Origin: Xanthomonas codiaei | GTDB lineage: Bacteria > Pseudomonadota > Gammaproteobacteria > Xanthomonadales > Xanthomonadaceae | Length of the DNA: 64,000 nt | NCBI RefSeq assembly: GCF_002939785.1 | Contig: NZ_MDEC01000007.1 | Coordinates: 1 to 64,000, forward strand | Direction: 5' to 3' | Shown here: in pieces, positions 40,670 to 49,678 of the stretch | How the letters are laid out: each line of letters begins with the position of its first letter | How positions within the stretch are numbered: the stretch's first letter is position 1 | Notes under the pieces: generated by a model | Database searches by the model: none | Told to the model about the DNA's origin: nothing | What the model saw: only the letters and a program-made list of their open reading frames with translations | Translations under genes and position numbers: made by a program

Positions 40670-40695
40670 AAAACCCAGCCTGAAGGCTGGGTTTT
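40670..40695 (-). terminator. Terminator/attenuator hairpin in the arginine operon leader
   Basis: On the minus strand AAAACCCAGCC (40695-40685), loop TTCA, GGCTGGGTTTT (40680-40670), then a T-run to 40668. This 11-bp stem with a U-tract is a good rho-independent terminator about 105 bases before argF'. It may end the upstream 41.4-kb gene or act as an attenuator (see the adjoining short ORF). Confidence 0.85.
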
Positions 40696-40721
40696 CGAAA
40701 ACAGGCAGCAAAACGCTCCGG

Positions 40722-40823
40722 TTACCCAGCGAAAATGTAGGATTCCGGTCGGCGGGCACGCGAGGTCATGCCGGAGGCCATCCGGGCGGCGCTGGTGTCG
40801 TGCTGAAAGGCGTTTGCTTGCAT
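40722..40823 (-). CDS. Possible 33-residue leader peptide of the arginine operon
   Basis: An ATG at 40823 with GAGGA upstream opens 33 codons ending in TAA: MQANAFQHDTSAARMASG, then MTSRARRPESYIFAG. Four Arg codons occur, three of them (CGT, CGC, CGA) close together at 22-25. The end of the frame, GCTGGGT at 40730-40724, is complementary to the ACCCAGC arm of the downstream terminator, so it could form a competing antiterminator. This is the arrangement of a classic transcription attenuator. No protein family applies. Confidence 0.45.
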   Translation of the reverse strand: MQANAFQHDTSAARMASGMTSRARRPESYIFAG

Positions 40824-40873
40824 AGGGCGCGAATCCTCGCATGCATGCGGGCAAGGCGCAACCGCTGCGCCAC

Positions 40874-41383
40874 TCACCGCGGCGGGGCGACGATGGCGTC
40901 GGGGATATACGGAGTCACCGAAACGCGGACCCGCAGCCGGTTGCCCGGGTCTTCCGGCAGCCGCGAGCGGTATTTGGTGCCCTTGTAGACATAGTCCACG
41001 TCGAAGGCGATCGGCCGGCGGAACTCGCGCGGCACTTCCACCACCTTGCAGTTGCGGCGCGTGCTGGTCGGCGGCACCGCTGCCGGGGCCGGCTCGGGGC
41101 GACGCGAGAACATTTCCTTGACCGAATCCACCATGCGGTTGATGCGCCCCTCGTCCTCGGCCGGCGCCACCGCGACCTGGACGGCCTGCTCGGCCTCGCA
41201 CTGCTCCTCGATCCGGGTGGCGCGCAAGGTCTGGTAGACCGGCTCCACGTTCAATACCTGGGCGTAGTCGAGCTTGACGTTTTCGATCACGACGACCCGG
41301 TTCTTGACCTCGGGATCTGCCGCATGTGCCGGCATCACCTGCCAGGCCAGCACGCACAGCACGGAGAACGGGAAAAGTCGCAT
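40874..41383 (-). CDS. Secreted/envelope protein with UmoD-like C-terminal half
   Basis: A 169-residue protein with signal peptide MRLFPFSVLCVLAWQVMPAH (cleavage after AHA). The segment VKLDYAQVLNVEPVYQTLR and the C-terminal strand set DVDYVYKGTKYRSRLPEDPG, NRLRVRVSVTPYIP resemble proteins that carry a glycine-zipper 2TM region (17-kDa antigen/UmoD-like). Here the middle is instead a helical and Pro-rich linker (RRPEPAPAAVPPTS), so the glycine zipper is missing. Probably periplasmic; function unknown. Confidence 0.75.
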   Translation of the reverse strand: MRLFPFSVLCVLAWQVMPAHAADPEVKNRVVVIENVKLDYAQVLNVEPVYQTLRATRIEEQCEAEQAVQVAVAPAEDEGRINRMVDSVKEMFSRRPEPAPAAVPPTSTRRNCKVVEVPREFRRPIAFDVDYVYKGTKYRSRLPEDPGNRLRVRVSVTPYIPDAIVAPPR

Positions 41384-41532
41384 CAGGAGCAAGGAGGCCA
41401 AGCCAGGCAATACGTAAGTGTATGGAGCTTGCCTGGTTCCGGGCTGAACGCAGCCCATCCGGTTGCCGGGCAGGCCCATCGGTTCGCCGCACTGCCGCGA
41501 CCGGCTAGAATCGCGGGGTTGCCCTTTCCAAG

Positions 41533-42963
41533 ATGCCGATGAGCCTGCGCCTGCACAACAACCTGACGCGGCGGGTCGAGCCGTTCGCGCCGCTCGATCC
41601 CGCCCGCCCCACCCTGTATGTGTGCGGCCCCACCGTCTACAACTACGCGCATATCGGCAATGCACGCGGCCCGGTGGTGTTCGACGTGCTGGCCGCGCTG
41701 TTGCGGCGGCGCTATGGCGCACTGCGCTACGCGCGCAACATCACCGACGTGGACGACAAGATCAACGCCGCCGCGCAGGCGCAGGGCGTGCCGATTTCCG
41801 CCATCACCGACCGTTTCGCCGCGATCTACCGCCAGGATATGGCCGCGCTCGGTGTGGTGCCGCCGGACATCGAACCGGAGGCCACCGCGCACATCCCGCA
41901 GATCGTGGCGATGATCGAGCGGCTGATCGAAAGCGGACATGCCTACGCCGCCGAAGGCCATGTGCTGTTCGCGGTGGCCAGCTTCGATGGCTACGGCAAG
42001 CTGTCGCGGCGCGACCCGGAGGAGATGCTGGCCGGCGCCCGCGTGGATGTGGCGCCGTACAAGCGCGACCCGGGCGACTTCGTGCTGTGGAAGCCGTCCA
42101 GCGACGAGCTGCCGGGCTGGGACTCGCCCTGGGGCCGCGGCCGCCCCGGCTGGCATATCGAATGCTCGGCGATGGCCGCCGCCCACCTGGGCCCCACCAT
42201 CGACATCCATGCTGGCGGTGTGGACCTGCAGTTTCCGCATCACGAGAACGAGATCGCGCAGAGCGAGTGCGCGCATGGCGGCGCCACCTTCGCGCGGTTC
42301 TGGCTGCACAACGGCATGCTCAATTTCAGCGGCGCCAAGATGAGCAAGTCGCTGGGCAACATCGAAACCGTGCACGAGCTGATCGCCAAACATCCGCCAG
42401 AGGCGCTGCGCTACGCCCTGCTGAGCGCGCACTACCGGCAGCCGCTGGACTGGTCGGACGGCTTGATCGAACAGGCCAAGAACACGCTGGACCGGTTGTA
42501 CGGGACGTTGCGGGATGTGTCCGCGCTGGAGGCCGGCGATGCATCGAGCGGCAGCGCACCGCCGGCGATTCCCGCCGAGGTGGAGGCGGCCCTGGATGAC
42601 GACCTCAACACGCCGCAGGCCTTGTCGATCATCGCCAGCATCGCTGCAGAAGCGCGTGCGCTGCGTAGTCAAGTGGCCCAGGGTGCAGACATATCGGCGC
42701 GGCTTACCGAGCTGCGCGATAGCAAGACCCGATTGCTGGGCGCAGGCCTGGCACTCGGACTGCTCCAGCAGGACCCGGCCGCCTGGTTCTCGCGCGGCAC
42801 CGACGCCGGCGACGATGCGCGCATTACCGCCCTGGTCGAAGAACGCAGCGCCGCGAAGAAGGCCAAGGATTTCGCCCGTGCCGATGCCATCCGCACGCAG
42901 CTCGCCGACGAAGGCATCGTGCTGGAAGACACCCCGCAAGGCGTGCGCTGGAAACGCGCCTGA
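41533..42963 (+). CDS. cysS: Cysteinyl-tRNA synthetase
   Basis: A 476-residue class I synthetase. It has the HIGH-type motif in [18 protein letters not shown] with zinc ligand C31, WHIECSAM and [12 protein letters not shown] for the remaining zinc ligands, and KMSKSLGN. The C-terminal DALR-type helical domain follows. The start at 41533 (MPMSLRLHN) may be six bases further in at the second ATG. Confidence 0.96.
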   Translation: MPMSLRLHNNLTRRVEPFAPLDPARPTLYVCGPTVYNYAHIGNARGPVVFDVLAALLRRRYGALRYARNITDVDDKINAAAQAQGVPISAITDRFAAIYRQDMAALGVVPPDIEPEATAHIPQIVAMIERLIESGHAYAAEGHVLFAVASFDGYGKLSRRDPEEMLAGARVDVAPYKRDPGDFVLWKPSSDELPGWDSPWGRGRPGWHIECSAMAAAHLGPTIDIHAGGVDLQFPHHENEIAQSECAHGGATFARFWLHNGMLNFSGAKMSKSLGNIETVHELIAKHPPEALRYALLSAHYRQPLDWSDGLIEQAKNTLDRLYGTLRDVSALEAGDASSGSAPPAIPAEVEAALDDDLNTPQALSIIASIAAEARALRSQVAQGADISARLTELRDSKTRLLGAGLALGLLQQDPAAWFSRGTDAGDDARITALVEERSAAKKAKDFARADAIRTQLADEGIVLEDTPQGVRWKRA

Positions 42964-42967
42964 CCGG

Positions 42968-43118
42968 TCCTTCTCCCGTCGGGACATTGTCCCCCTTCAT
43001 GGGGGAGATGGTGCCCCGCAGGGGCGGATGAGGGTACGGGCGAAGCCGCGTGCACCATTCACGAGGCTTCGCCCGTACCCTCACCCCAACCCCTCTCCCG
43101 GAGGGAGAGGGGCTCTGA
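42968..43118. repeat. Extragenic palindromic element between cysS and sufE
   Basis: Contains a 19-bp perfect inverted repeat, TGAGGGTACGGGCGAAGCC at 43029-43047 and its complement at 43065-43083, with a 17-base loop. It is flanked by CCCCCTTCATGGGGGAGATGG on the left and CCCTCTCCCGGAGGGAGAGG on the right, each also a small hairpin. Confidence 0.85.
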
Positions 43119-43159
43119 CCGAACGCCCCTGGATTTTTGCGAACGATTCTGGAACTTTG

Positions 43160-43597
43160 ATGACCAACTCCCCCTTCCCGCTCGAACCCACCGCCACCGA
43201 GGCGCAGGCCGCCATTGCCGAGGAGTTCTCCTTCTTCGGCGACTGGTCCGAGCGCTACCAGTACCTGATCGATCTGGGGCGCAAGCTGCCCTCCTTTCCG
43301 GAGCAGTGGAAGACCGAAGAGCATCGCCTGCACGGCTGCCAATCGATGGTGTGGATCGTGCCCGAGGGCAACGCCGAGCGGTTGGACTTCCACGCCGTCA
43401 GCGATTCGGCGATCGTCTCCGGGTTGATCTATCTCGCGCTGCGGGTGTATTCCGGGCGTAGCGCGCAGGAAATCCTGGCGACCGAGCCGGACTACATCGC
43501 CGGCATCGGCCTGGCCAAGCACCTGTCCCCGACTCGCAGCAACGGCGTGGCCGCGATGCTGGCCTTCATCCGCGACACCGCACGCGCGCAGCAGTGA
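43160..43597 (+). CDS. sufE: SufE family cysteine desulfurase activator
   Basis: A 145-residue sulfur-transfer protein for Fe-S cluster assembly that accepts persulfide from SufS. The acceptor Cys is in EHRLHGCQSMVWIV; the rest matches SufE (FFGDWSERYQYLIDLGRKLP, ILATEPDYIAGIGLAKHLSP). Its stop overlaps the GTG start of the next gene. Confidence 0.94.
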   Translation: MTNSPFPLEPTATEAQAAIAEEFSFFGDWSERYQYLIDLGRKLPSFPEQWKTEEHRLHGCQSMVWIVPEGNAERLDFHAVSDSAIVSGLIYLALRVYSGRSAQEILATEPDYIAGIGLAKHLSPTRSNGVAAMLAFIRDTARAQQ

Positions 43598-44844
43598 GCG
43601 CGCCCGCACCCTCGCCCGCCGATTCGCTGCGCACGCTGTTCGCACATCCCGGCTTCGGCCTGGTGCTGCTGTATCGCGTCGCAGCCATGCTGTCGTACCA
43701 GATCGTCGCGGTCACGGTTGGCTGGCATATCTACGAAATCACCCGCAATCCGCTCTCGCTGGGACTGATCGGACTGGCGGAGATCCTGCCGTTCTTCTGC
43801 ATCGCGCCATTTGCCGGCTACCTGGTCGATCACCTGCCGCGTCGTCGCCTGGGAATGGTGGCGGTGCTGGGTCTGGTCAGCACGGCGCTGCTGTTGCTGG
43901 CGATCACGCATGGATGGCTGCCGGTGCAGGGCGTGTGGCAGATCTACGCGGCCATCGCGCTGACCGGTGCGGCGCGCTCGTTCCTGTCGCCGGTCTACAA
44001 CGCATTGTTCGCACGTGCACTGCCGCGCGAGGCCTACGCACGCGGCGCCAGCATCGGCAGCGTCACCTTCCAGGCCGGCATGGTGATCGGCCCGGCACTG
44101 GGCGGGGTGCTGGTCGGCTGGGGTGGCAAGGGCCTGGCCTATGGCGTGGCTGCGAGCGTGGCACTGCTGGCGATCCTGGCGCTGGCGTTGTTGCGCGTGG
44201 AAGAACCGGTCAACCGCGGCCCGCGTGCGCCGATCTTCCGCAGCATCGCCGAAGGCGCGCAGTTCGTGCTGTCCAACCAGATCATGCTCGGCGCGATGGC
44301 ACTGGACATGTTCTCGGTGCTGCTGGGCGGTGCGGTGTCGATGCTGCCGGCCTTCATCCACGAGATCCTGCACTACGGACCGGAAGGCCTGGGCATCCTG
44401 CGCGGCGCACCGGCGCTGGGGTCGATCGTGGTGGGCGTCTGGCTGGCGCGACACCCACTGCAACGCAATGCCGGACGGGTGCTGATGCTGTCGGTGGCCG
44501 GCTTCGGGCTGTGCACCATCGCCTTCGGGCTGTCGCGCCACTTCTGGCTGTCGGCGGCGATCCTGCTGGTGTACGGCATGTGCGATGGCGTCTCGGTCGT
44601 GGTACGGCAGACCATCCTGCAGCTAGCCACGCCGGATGCGATGCGCGGACGGGTGTCGTCGATCAACGGCATCTTCATCGGCTCGTCCAACGAACTGGGC
44701 GCGTTCTATGACGGCGTGATGGCGCGCCTGGTCGGGCTGGTGCCGGCCGTGGTGATCGGCGGCTGCGTCACCCTGGGCGTGGTAGCGACCACCGCCTGGA
44801 AGGCGCCGCGCCTGCGCAAGCTGGACCTGCGCGAGCTGCAATAG
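43594..44844 (+). CDS. MFS transporter, EntS/DHA3-like
   Basis: A 416-residue protein with 12 predicted helices and a GTG start overlapping sufE by four bases. VGWHIYEITRNPLSLGLIGL, GYLVDHLPRRRLGMV and GRVSSINGIFIGSSNELGAF match the EntS-type exporters. Substrate unknown; coupling to sufE suggests a link to iron or sulfur metabolism, but this is only inference. Confidence 0.85.
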   Translation: MSAPAPSPADSLRTLFAHPGFGLVLLYRVAAMLSYQIVAVTVGWHIYEITRNPLSLGLIGLAEILPFFCIAPFAGYLVDHLPRRRLGMVAVLGLVSTALLLLAITHGWLPVQGVWQIYAAIALTGAARSFLSPVYNALFARALPREAYARGASIGSVTFQAGMVIGPALGGVLVGWGGKGLAYGVAASVALLAILALALLRVEEPVNRGPRAPIFRSIAEGAQFVLSNQIMLGAMALDMFSVLLGGAVSMLPAFIHEILHYGPEGLGILRGAPALGSIVVGVWLARHPLQRNAGRVLMLSVAGFGLCTIAFGLSRHFWLSAAILLVYGMCDGVSVVVRQTILQLATPDAMRGRVSSINGIFIGSSNELGAFYDGVMARLVGLVPAVVIGGCVTLGVVATTAWKAPRLRKLDLRELQ

Positions 44845-45155
44845 GCAAGGCGCACCAGCATTGGCCGCGTGCCGCCGGTGCCGCCCCAGCGGCTCGATGC
44901 GAATCTGGTGCGCCTGAGACGGCGCGCGCTTTGCCTGGACGGCAGCGCGCGTGGCGCGGTTGCAGACATCGTTCGAGTGCACGCGCACGTCGAACAGACA
45001 GCTGGCCATCGCCGGGCGCGCCCGGCGTTGCGCTGCGCGGCCAGCGTGCATCGGCGCCGCCTCTTCGCGCACCCATACGCCACCTTGGCGGACCCGGCGC
45101 TCCACAAAAAAGCCCCGCACGTGGCGGGGCTCGATCGAACCGGCAGACAGGACGA
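44845..45155. other. Intergenic region between convergent MFS gene and dksA
   Basis: No gene is supported. It contains the dksA terminator at 45111-45131; the rest shows no clear element. Confidence 0.55.
45111..45131 (-). terminator. Rho-independent terminator of dksA
   Basis: AGCCCCGC and GCGGGGCT (8 bp) close a 5-base loop; on the minus strand it is followed by TTTTTTGTGG, about 25 bases after the dksA stop. Confidence 0.88.
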
Positions 45156-46184
45156 TCAGTCGCCCTGCTGCTTCTGCAGGTGCTCCCAACGCTCCTGGGC
45201 GTCGATGGTGCGTTCGGCGGTCAGGCGCGCTTCCAGGCGATCCAGGCCGATTTCTTCGCCGGTGTCGACGCAGAAACCGTAGTCACCGGCCTCCAGGCGC
45301 TTGAGCGTGCTGTCGATCTTGCCGATCAGCTTGCGGTAACGGTCGCGGGTACGCAGTTCCAACGAATTCTCGGTCTCGCGCGTGGCACGCTCGGCTTCGT
45401 CGCCGATATCGCGCACTTCTTCGCGCAGGTTCTCGATGGTCTGCTTGGACTCTTCGACCAGCTCGTTGCGCCAGCTCTGCAGACGCTGGCGGAAGTACTC
45501 CTGCTGCAGCGTGCTCATGTACTCCTCGTCCGCCGCTGGCTTGTAGCCCTTGGGCAGGATCGGGCGACCGGTGGCCTCGTCGGTCTTGTAGTCGACCACC
45601 TTGTACTTGGTCTTGGCCGCCGGGCTGGCCGGCTTGGAGGTCACGGCCACGGCCACCTTGCCGACCGGACGGGTCGCAGCGGGCTTGGCGGGGGATTCGG
45701 TCTTGGTTGGCGTTTTTGCGGAGGATTTCGAAACGGGCACGGGATTCTTAGGTGACGGGGTCGCAGGCTTTGCCGGCTTCGCAGGGACGGCCTTGGGGGC
45801 CGGTGCGGGCGCGGGCTTTTCAGCCTTGACCGGGACTGACTTGGCCGGAGCAGGCTTGGCGGCCGGCTTCGGTACGGACTTGGACGCCACCGGCTTGGCG
45901 GCCGGCTTGGCGGCAGCTGGAGCTGCCTTGGTCGCCGCCGGCTTGGCAGCGGTCGTCTTGGCGACAGGTTTCACGGGCTTGGTCGCTGCGGGCTTAGCGA
46001 CCGGCGCCTTCTTGGCAACGGCCTTGCTCGCAGGTGCCTTCTTGGCAGCGGGCTGCTTGGTGGCCGGCGTGGCCTTCTTGGCGGCCGGTTTTGCAGCAGC
46101 GGGCGCCGCTGCCTTCTTCGCAACGGGTTTGGCGGACTTCTTGGCGGCCTGGACGGCCTTTTTTGCAGGTTTTTTAGCAGCCAC
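45156..46184 (-). CDS. dksA: DksA-like RNA polymerase regulator with Lys/Ala-rich N-terminus
   Basis: A 342-residue protein. Residues about 1-195 are Lys/Ala/Pro repeats like a histone H1 tail (MAAKKPAKKAVQAAKKSAKP and so on). Residues about 215-342 are DksA: a coiled coil with tip Asp residues (VRDIGDEAERATRETE), NSLELRTRDRYRKLIGKID, and a zinc-finger region. That finger is degenerate: C305 is kept, but the other three Cys positions are T308, T326 and A329, so it cannot bind zinc in the standard way. DksA works with ppGpp on rRNA and amino acid promoters. The start is GTG 46184 with GGAAGAG upstream. Confidence 0.92.
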   Translation of the reverse strand: MAAKKPAKKAVQAAKKSAKPVAKKAAAPAAAKPAAKKATPATKQPAAKKAPASKAVAKKAPVAKPAATKPVKPVAKTTAAKPAATKAAPAAAKPAAKPVASKSVPKPAAKPAPAKSVPVKAEKPAPAPAPKAVPAKPAKPATPSPKNPVPVSKSSAKTPTKTESPAKPAATRPVGKVAVAVTSKPASPAAKTKYKVVDYKTDEATGRPILPKGYKPAADEEYMSTLQQEYFRQRLQSWRNELVEESKQTIENLREEVRDIGDEAERATRETENSLELRTRDRYRKLIGKIDSTLKRLEAGDYGFCVDTGEEIGLDRLEARLTAERTIDAQERWEHLQKQQGD

Positions 46185-46268
46185 GAAACGCTCTTCCTTG
46201 GTTCCCCCGGGGCCCGGGAAAGCGGGCCTTTATAACGTACCCCGCGGACCCCCGGCAACCACCTATTA

Positions 46269-46568
46269 ATGCAACTGGCATATCATTGGCAAGTGATCTC
46301 ACGCCTGCTCATTGCGCTGTTGCGCTTCTACAAGCTGTTCATCAGCCCGCTGCTCGGGCCGCGCTGCCGCTTTGCGCCCAGTTGCTCGGAGTACGCCATG
46401 ACGGCCATCGGCCGCTTCGGCCCGCTGCGCGGATGCTGGCTGGCCGCACGCCGGCTCGGCCGCTGCCATCCGTTCCATCCGGGCGGTTTCGATCCGGTGC
46501 CCGACGCACCCACGCCTTCGTCTTCGCCCCCGCCCTCTTCCTGCAGCTGCAAAGGACCTCATCCATGA
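46269..46568 (+). CDS. yidD: Membrane protein insertion efficiency factor YidD
   Basis: A 99-residue protein with the YidD signature [20 protein letters not shown] then [40 protein letters not shown]. YidD assists YidC-dependent insertion of membrane proteins. A GTG at 46293 is an alternative start. The tail ([11 protein letters not shown]) overlaps the next gene by four bases. Confidence 0.92.
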   Translation: MQLAYHWQVISRLLIALLRFYKLFISPLLGPRCRFAPSCSEYAMTAIGRFGPLRGCWLAARRLGRCHPFHPGGFDPVPDAPTPSSSPPPSSCSCKGPHP

Positions 46569-47914
46569 GCCGAACCCTCATCATCAACGCCCGCCTGGTC
46601 AATGAAGGCAAGGAGTTCGACGCCGATCTCCTGATCGAGAGCGGCCGCATCGCCAGGATCGACAGCAAGATCCCTCCTGCTCCCGGCGATACCGTGGTGG
46701 ACGCGGCCGGGCGCTGGGTGTTGCCGGGCATGATCGACGACCAGGTGCACTTCCGCGAGCCGGGCCTGACCCACAAGGGCGACATCGCCACCGAATCCGG
46801 CGCCGCGGTTGCCGGCGGCTTGACCAGCTTCATGGACATGCCCAATACCAACCCGCCGACCCTGGACGCGGCCGCGCTGCAGTCCAAGTACGACGCGGCC
46901 GCCGGGCGCGCCTGGGCCAACTACGGCTTCTACATGGGCGCCAGCAACGACAACCTGGCCCACATCCAGTCGCTGGACCCCAAGACCGCGCCAGGCATCA
47001 AGGTGTTCATGGGCGCCTCCACCGGCAACATGCTGGTCGACAACCCGCAGACGCTGGACGCGATCTTCCGCGACGCGCCCACCCCGATCATCACCCACTG
47101 CGAAGACACCCCGACCATCGACGCGACGATGGAACAGTACAAGCAGCAGTACGGCGACGCGCTGAGTGCGGACATGCATCCGGACATCCGCTCGCGGCAG
47201 GCCTGCCTGAAGTCCTCGCAGCTGGCGGTGTCGCTGGCGCGCAAGCACAACACCCGCCTGCATGTGCTGCACATCTCCACCGCCGACGAGCTGGGCTTGT
47301 TCGATGCCGGCCCGCTGGTCGATGCCGACGGCAGGCTGCGCAAGCGCATCACCGCCGAGACGTGCATCCACTTCCTGCGCTTCGATCGCAGCGATTACGC
47401 GCGGCTGGGCAACCTGATCAAGTGCAACCCCGCGATCAAGGAAGCCGAGGACCGCCTGGCGCTGATCCAGGCGCTGGCCGACGACGTGATCGATGTGCTC
47501 GCCACCGATCACGCCCCACACACCTGGGAAGAAAAGCAGAAGCCCTACGCGCAGGCACCCTCCGGCCTGCCGCTGGTGCAATACGCCCTGGTAGCGGCGC
47601 TGGAGCTGGTGCACGAAGGCAAGCTGCCGATCACCCGCATCGTGCAGAAGTTCGCGCACGCGCCGGCGCAGCTGTTCGATGTGGAACAACGCGGCTTCCT
47701 GCGCGAAGGCTATTTCGCCGACCTGGTGATGATCGACAACACGCCATTCACCGTGAAGCGCGAGCAGGTGTTGTCCAAGTGCGGCTGGTCGCCGTTCGAA
47801 GGCACCACCTTCCGCTCGCGCATCGCCGCGACCTGGGTCAACGGGCAACTGGTCTGGGACGGCGAGCAGTTGGTCGGCAGCGCCGCCGGCCAGCGCCTGA
47901 CCTTCGACCGCTGA
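46565..47914 (+). CDS. pyrC: Dihydroorotase-like amidohydrolase
   Basis: A 449-residue amidohydrolase of the dihydroorotase type (reversible cyclisation of carbamoyl-aspartate in pyrimidine synthesis). Metal motifs: [19 protein letters not shown], carbamylated-lysine region [31 protein letters not shown], and catalytic [14 protein letters not shown]. It overlaps yidD and the M23 gene. A second dihydroorotase may exist elsewhere, so a role with a related substrate is possible. Confidence 0.9.
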   Translation: MSRTLIINARLVNEGKEFDADLLIESGRIARIDSKIPPAPGDTVVDAAGRWVLPGMIDDQVHFREPGLTHKGDIATESGAAVAGGLTSFMDMPNTNPPTLDAAALQSKYDAAAGRAWANYGFYMGASNDNLAHIQSLDPKTAPGIKVFMGASTGNMLVDNPQTLDAIFRDAPTPIITHCEDTPTIDATMEQYKQQYGDALSADMHPDIRSRQACLKSSQLAVSLARKHNTRLHVLHISTADELGLFDAGPLVDADGRLRKRITAETCIHFLRFDRSDYARLGNLIKCNPAIKEAEDRLALIQALADDVIDVLATDHAPHTWEEKQKPYAQAPSGLPLVQYALVAALELVHEGKLPITRIVQKFAHAPAQLFDVEQRGFLREGYFADLVMIDNTPFTVKREQVLSKCGWSPFEGTTFRSRIAATWVNGQLVWDGEQLVGSAAGQRLTFDR

Positions 47915-48753
47915 TGCGCGCAGTCGTGATTGGAGCATGGCTGGCGCTCGCGCTGGCCGTGCCGGGCGTGGCCAGCGCGCAGGTGCAGGCGGCCGACGCT
48001 GCCGGCGTGGTGTTTCCGACCAGCGCGTCGCAAGGCGCCATGGTGATCGGCAAGGTGCCGGCCGGCAGCACGGTGCAATACGCCGGCCGTCACCTGCGGG
48101 TCAGCGGCTATGGCAGCGTGGTGTTCGGCATCGGCCGCGATGCCACTGGCCCGTTGCAGGTGCAGGTCACCCTACCCGACGGCAGCCAGCGCACCGCCAG
48201 CATCGCAGTGAGGCCGCGCGACTGGCCGACCGAACGCATCAATGGCGTACCGCCCAAGACGGTCAACCCACCAGCGGCGATTGCCGAGCGCATCAAGCGC
48301 GAACAGGCGCAGGTGACCGCGGCCCGCGACCGCGACGATGCCCGCCCGGATTTCGCGCAGCCCTTCATCTGGCCCGTGCAGGGCCGCATCAGTGGCCGCT
48401 TCGGCAATGCGCGGGTGTACAACGGCCAACCTGGCGCCGGCCATTCCGGCATGGACATCGCCGTGCCGACCGGCACGCCGGTCAAGGCACCGGCCGCCGG
48501 CGTGGTGACCTTTGCCGCACCGGATCTCTACCTGACCGGCGGCACCGTGCTGCTCGATCACGGCTTCGGCATCAGTTCTAACTTCCTGCATCTATCGCGG
48601 ATCGACGTCAAGGTCGGCGACCGTGTGGAACAAGGCCAGGTCATCGCTGCAGTGGGCGCGACCGGGCGTGCGACCGGGCCGCATCTGCATTGGGGGATGA
48701 ACTGGTTCGATGTCCGCATCGACCCATTGCTGGTGATTGAGCGCGGGAAGTAA
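47914..48753 (+). CDS. M23 family metallopeptidase (LytM), secreted
   Basis: A 279-residue protein with signal peptide ([20 protein letters not shown], cleavage after ASA). The N-terminal part is beta-rich; the M23 domain (about 150-279) has GHSGMDIAVPTGTPVKAPA and TGPHLHWGMNWF, giving the His-x3-Asp and His-x-His zinc ligands. It likely cleaves peptidoglycan peptide cross-links in the periplasm. Its last 15 codons recur as copies in the downstream repeat zone. Confidence 0.93.
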   Translation: MRAVVIGAWLALALAVPGVASAQVQAADAAGVVFPTSASQGAMVIGKVPAGSTVQYAGRHLRVSGYGSVVFGIGRDATGPLQVQVTLPDGSQRTASIAVRPRDWPTERINGVPPKTVNPPAAIAERIKREQAQVTAARDRDDARPDFAQPFIWPVQGRISGRFGNARVYNGQPGAGHSGMDIAVPTGTPVKAPAAGVVTFAAPDLYLTGGTVLLDHGFGISSNFLHLSRIDVKVGDRVEQGQVIAAVGATGRATGPHLHWGMNWFDVRIDPLLVIERGK

Positions 48754-49678
48754 CCGGACACTAAGTCGCTGCACCGGGGGCAGGCCGAGGGCGCGCAGCG
48801 GCGCGGTTGGCAATGCGGCCGCCTGAGCGCGCTGCGGCGCGGTTCGACGTCCGCATCGACCCACTGCTTGTGATTGAACGCGGGAAGTAACCGGACATAA
48901 GTCGCTGCACCGCGGTCAGGCCAAGGACGCGCAGCGGCGCGGCTGACGATGCGGCCGCCTGAGCGCACTGCGGCGCGGTGACACCGCTCCAGTCGTACGA
49001 CGCCCCCTTCCCCCGCCTGCGGGGGAAGGTGCCCGAAGGGCGGATGGGGGCGCCCCCGGCGAGGTAGAGACACCAGTGCGCTTGAAGACGCGGCCCCACC
49101 CGAAGCATTCGATGTGCGTATCGACCCACTGCTGGTGATTGAACGCGGCAACTCGCTGGCGCGCGGCGGCGCGGTGACACCTCTCCAGTCGTACGACGCC
49201 CCCTTCCCCCGCTTGCGGGGGAAGGTGCCCGAAGGGCGGATGGGGGCGCCTGGGCGAGGTAGAGACACCAGTACGCTTGCAAGACCCGGCCCCACCCGAA
49301 GCATTCGATGTGCGTATCGACCCACCGCTGGTGATTGAACGCGGCAACTCGCTGGCGCGCGGCGGCGCGGTGACACCTCTCCAGTCGCACGACGCCCCCT
49401 TCCCCCGCCTGCGGGGGAAGGTGCCCGAAGGGCGGATGGGGGCGCTGGGCATATGAACAGCCGGCGCCGCTGCACGCAGTTCGACATGCCGCAGCCTCGG
49501 GCAGACACACCAGCGCACACCTACCCGTCGTGCGAGTGTTCGCCGCCCGGCTTTGGGGTATAACCGAGACGCCATCGATCCTCGCTGGACAGCAGCGATC
49601 GCGCAGCCACGATGGCGCGTCCGTCGCACAGGTAGCGCCGCTGCCTGGTCGCCTCCCCGACCGCTGGAGATGAGCCAC
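48754..49678. repeat. Repeat zone with copies of the M23 gene 3' end
   Basis: No intact gene. The 3' end of the M23 gene (from 48706, encoding FDVRIDPLLVIERGK) recurs at 48843, 49108 and 49304. The first two copies have a 137-bp period and share ACCGGACA(C)TAAGTCGCTGCACCG; the last two have a 196-bp period and share GAGGTAGAGACACCAGT. Three copies of CCCCCTTCCCCCGC(C/T)TGCG and its continuation GGGGAAGGTGCCCGAAGGGC (about 49002-49055, 49199-49250, 49393-49445) are interleaved. The final 230 bases before the permease are unique and should hold its promoter. Confidence 0.88.
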
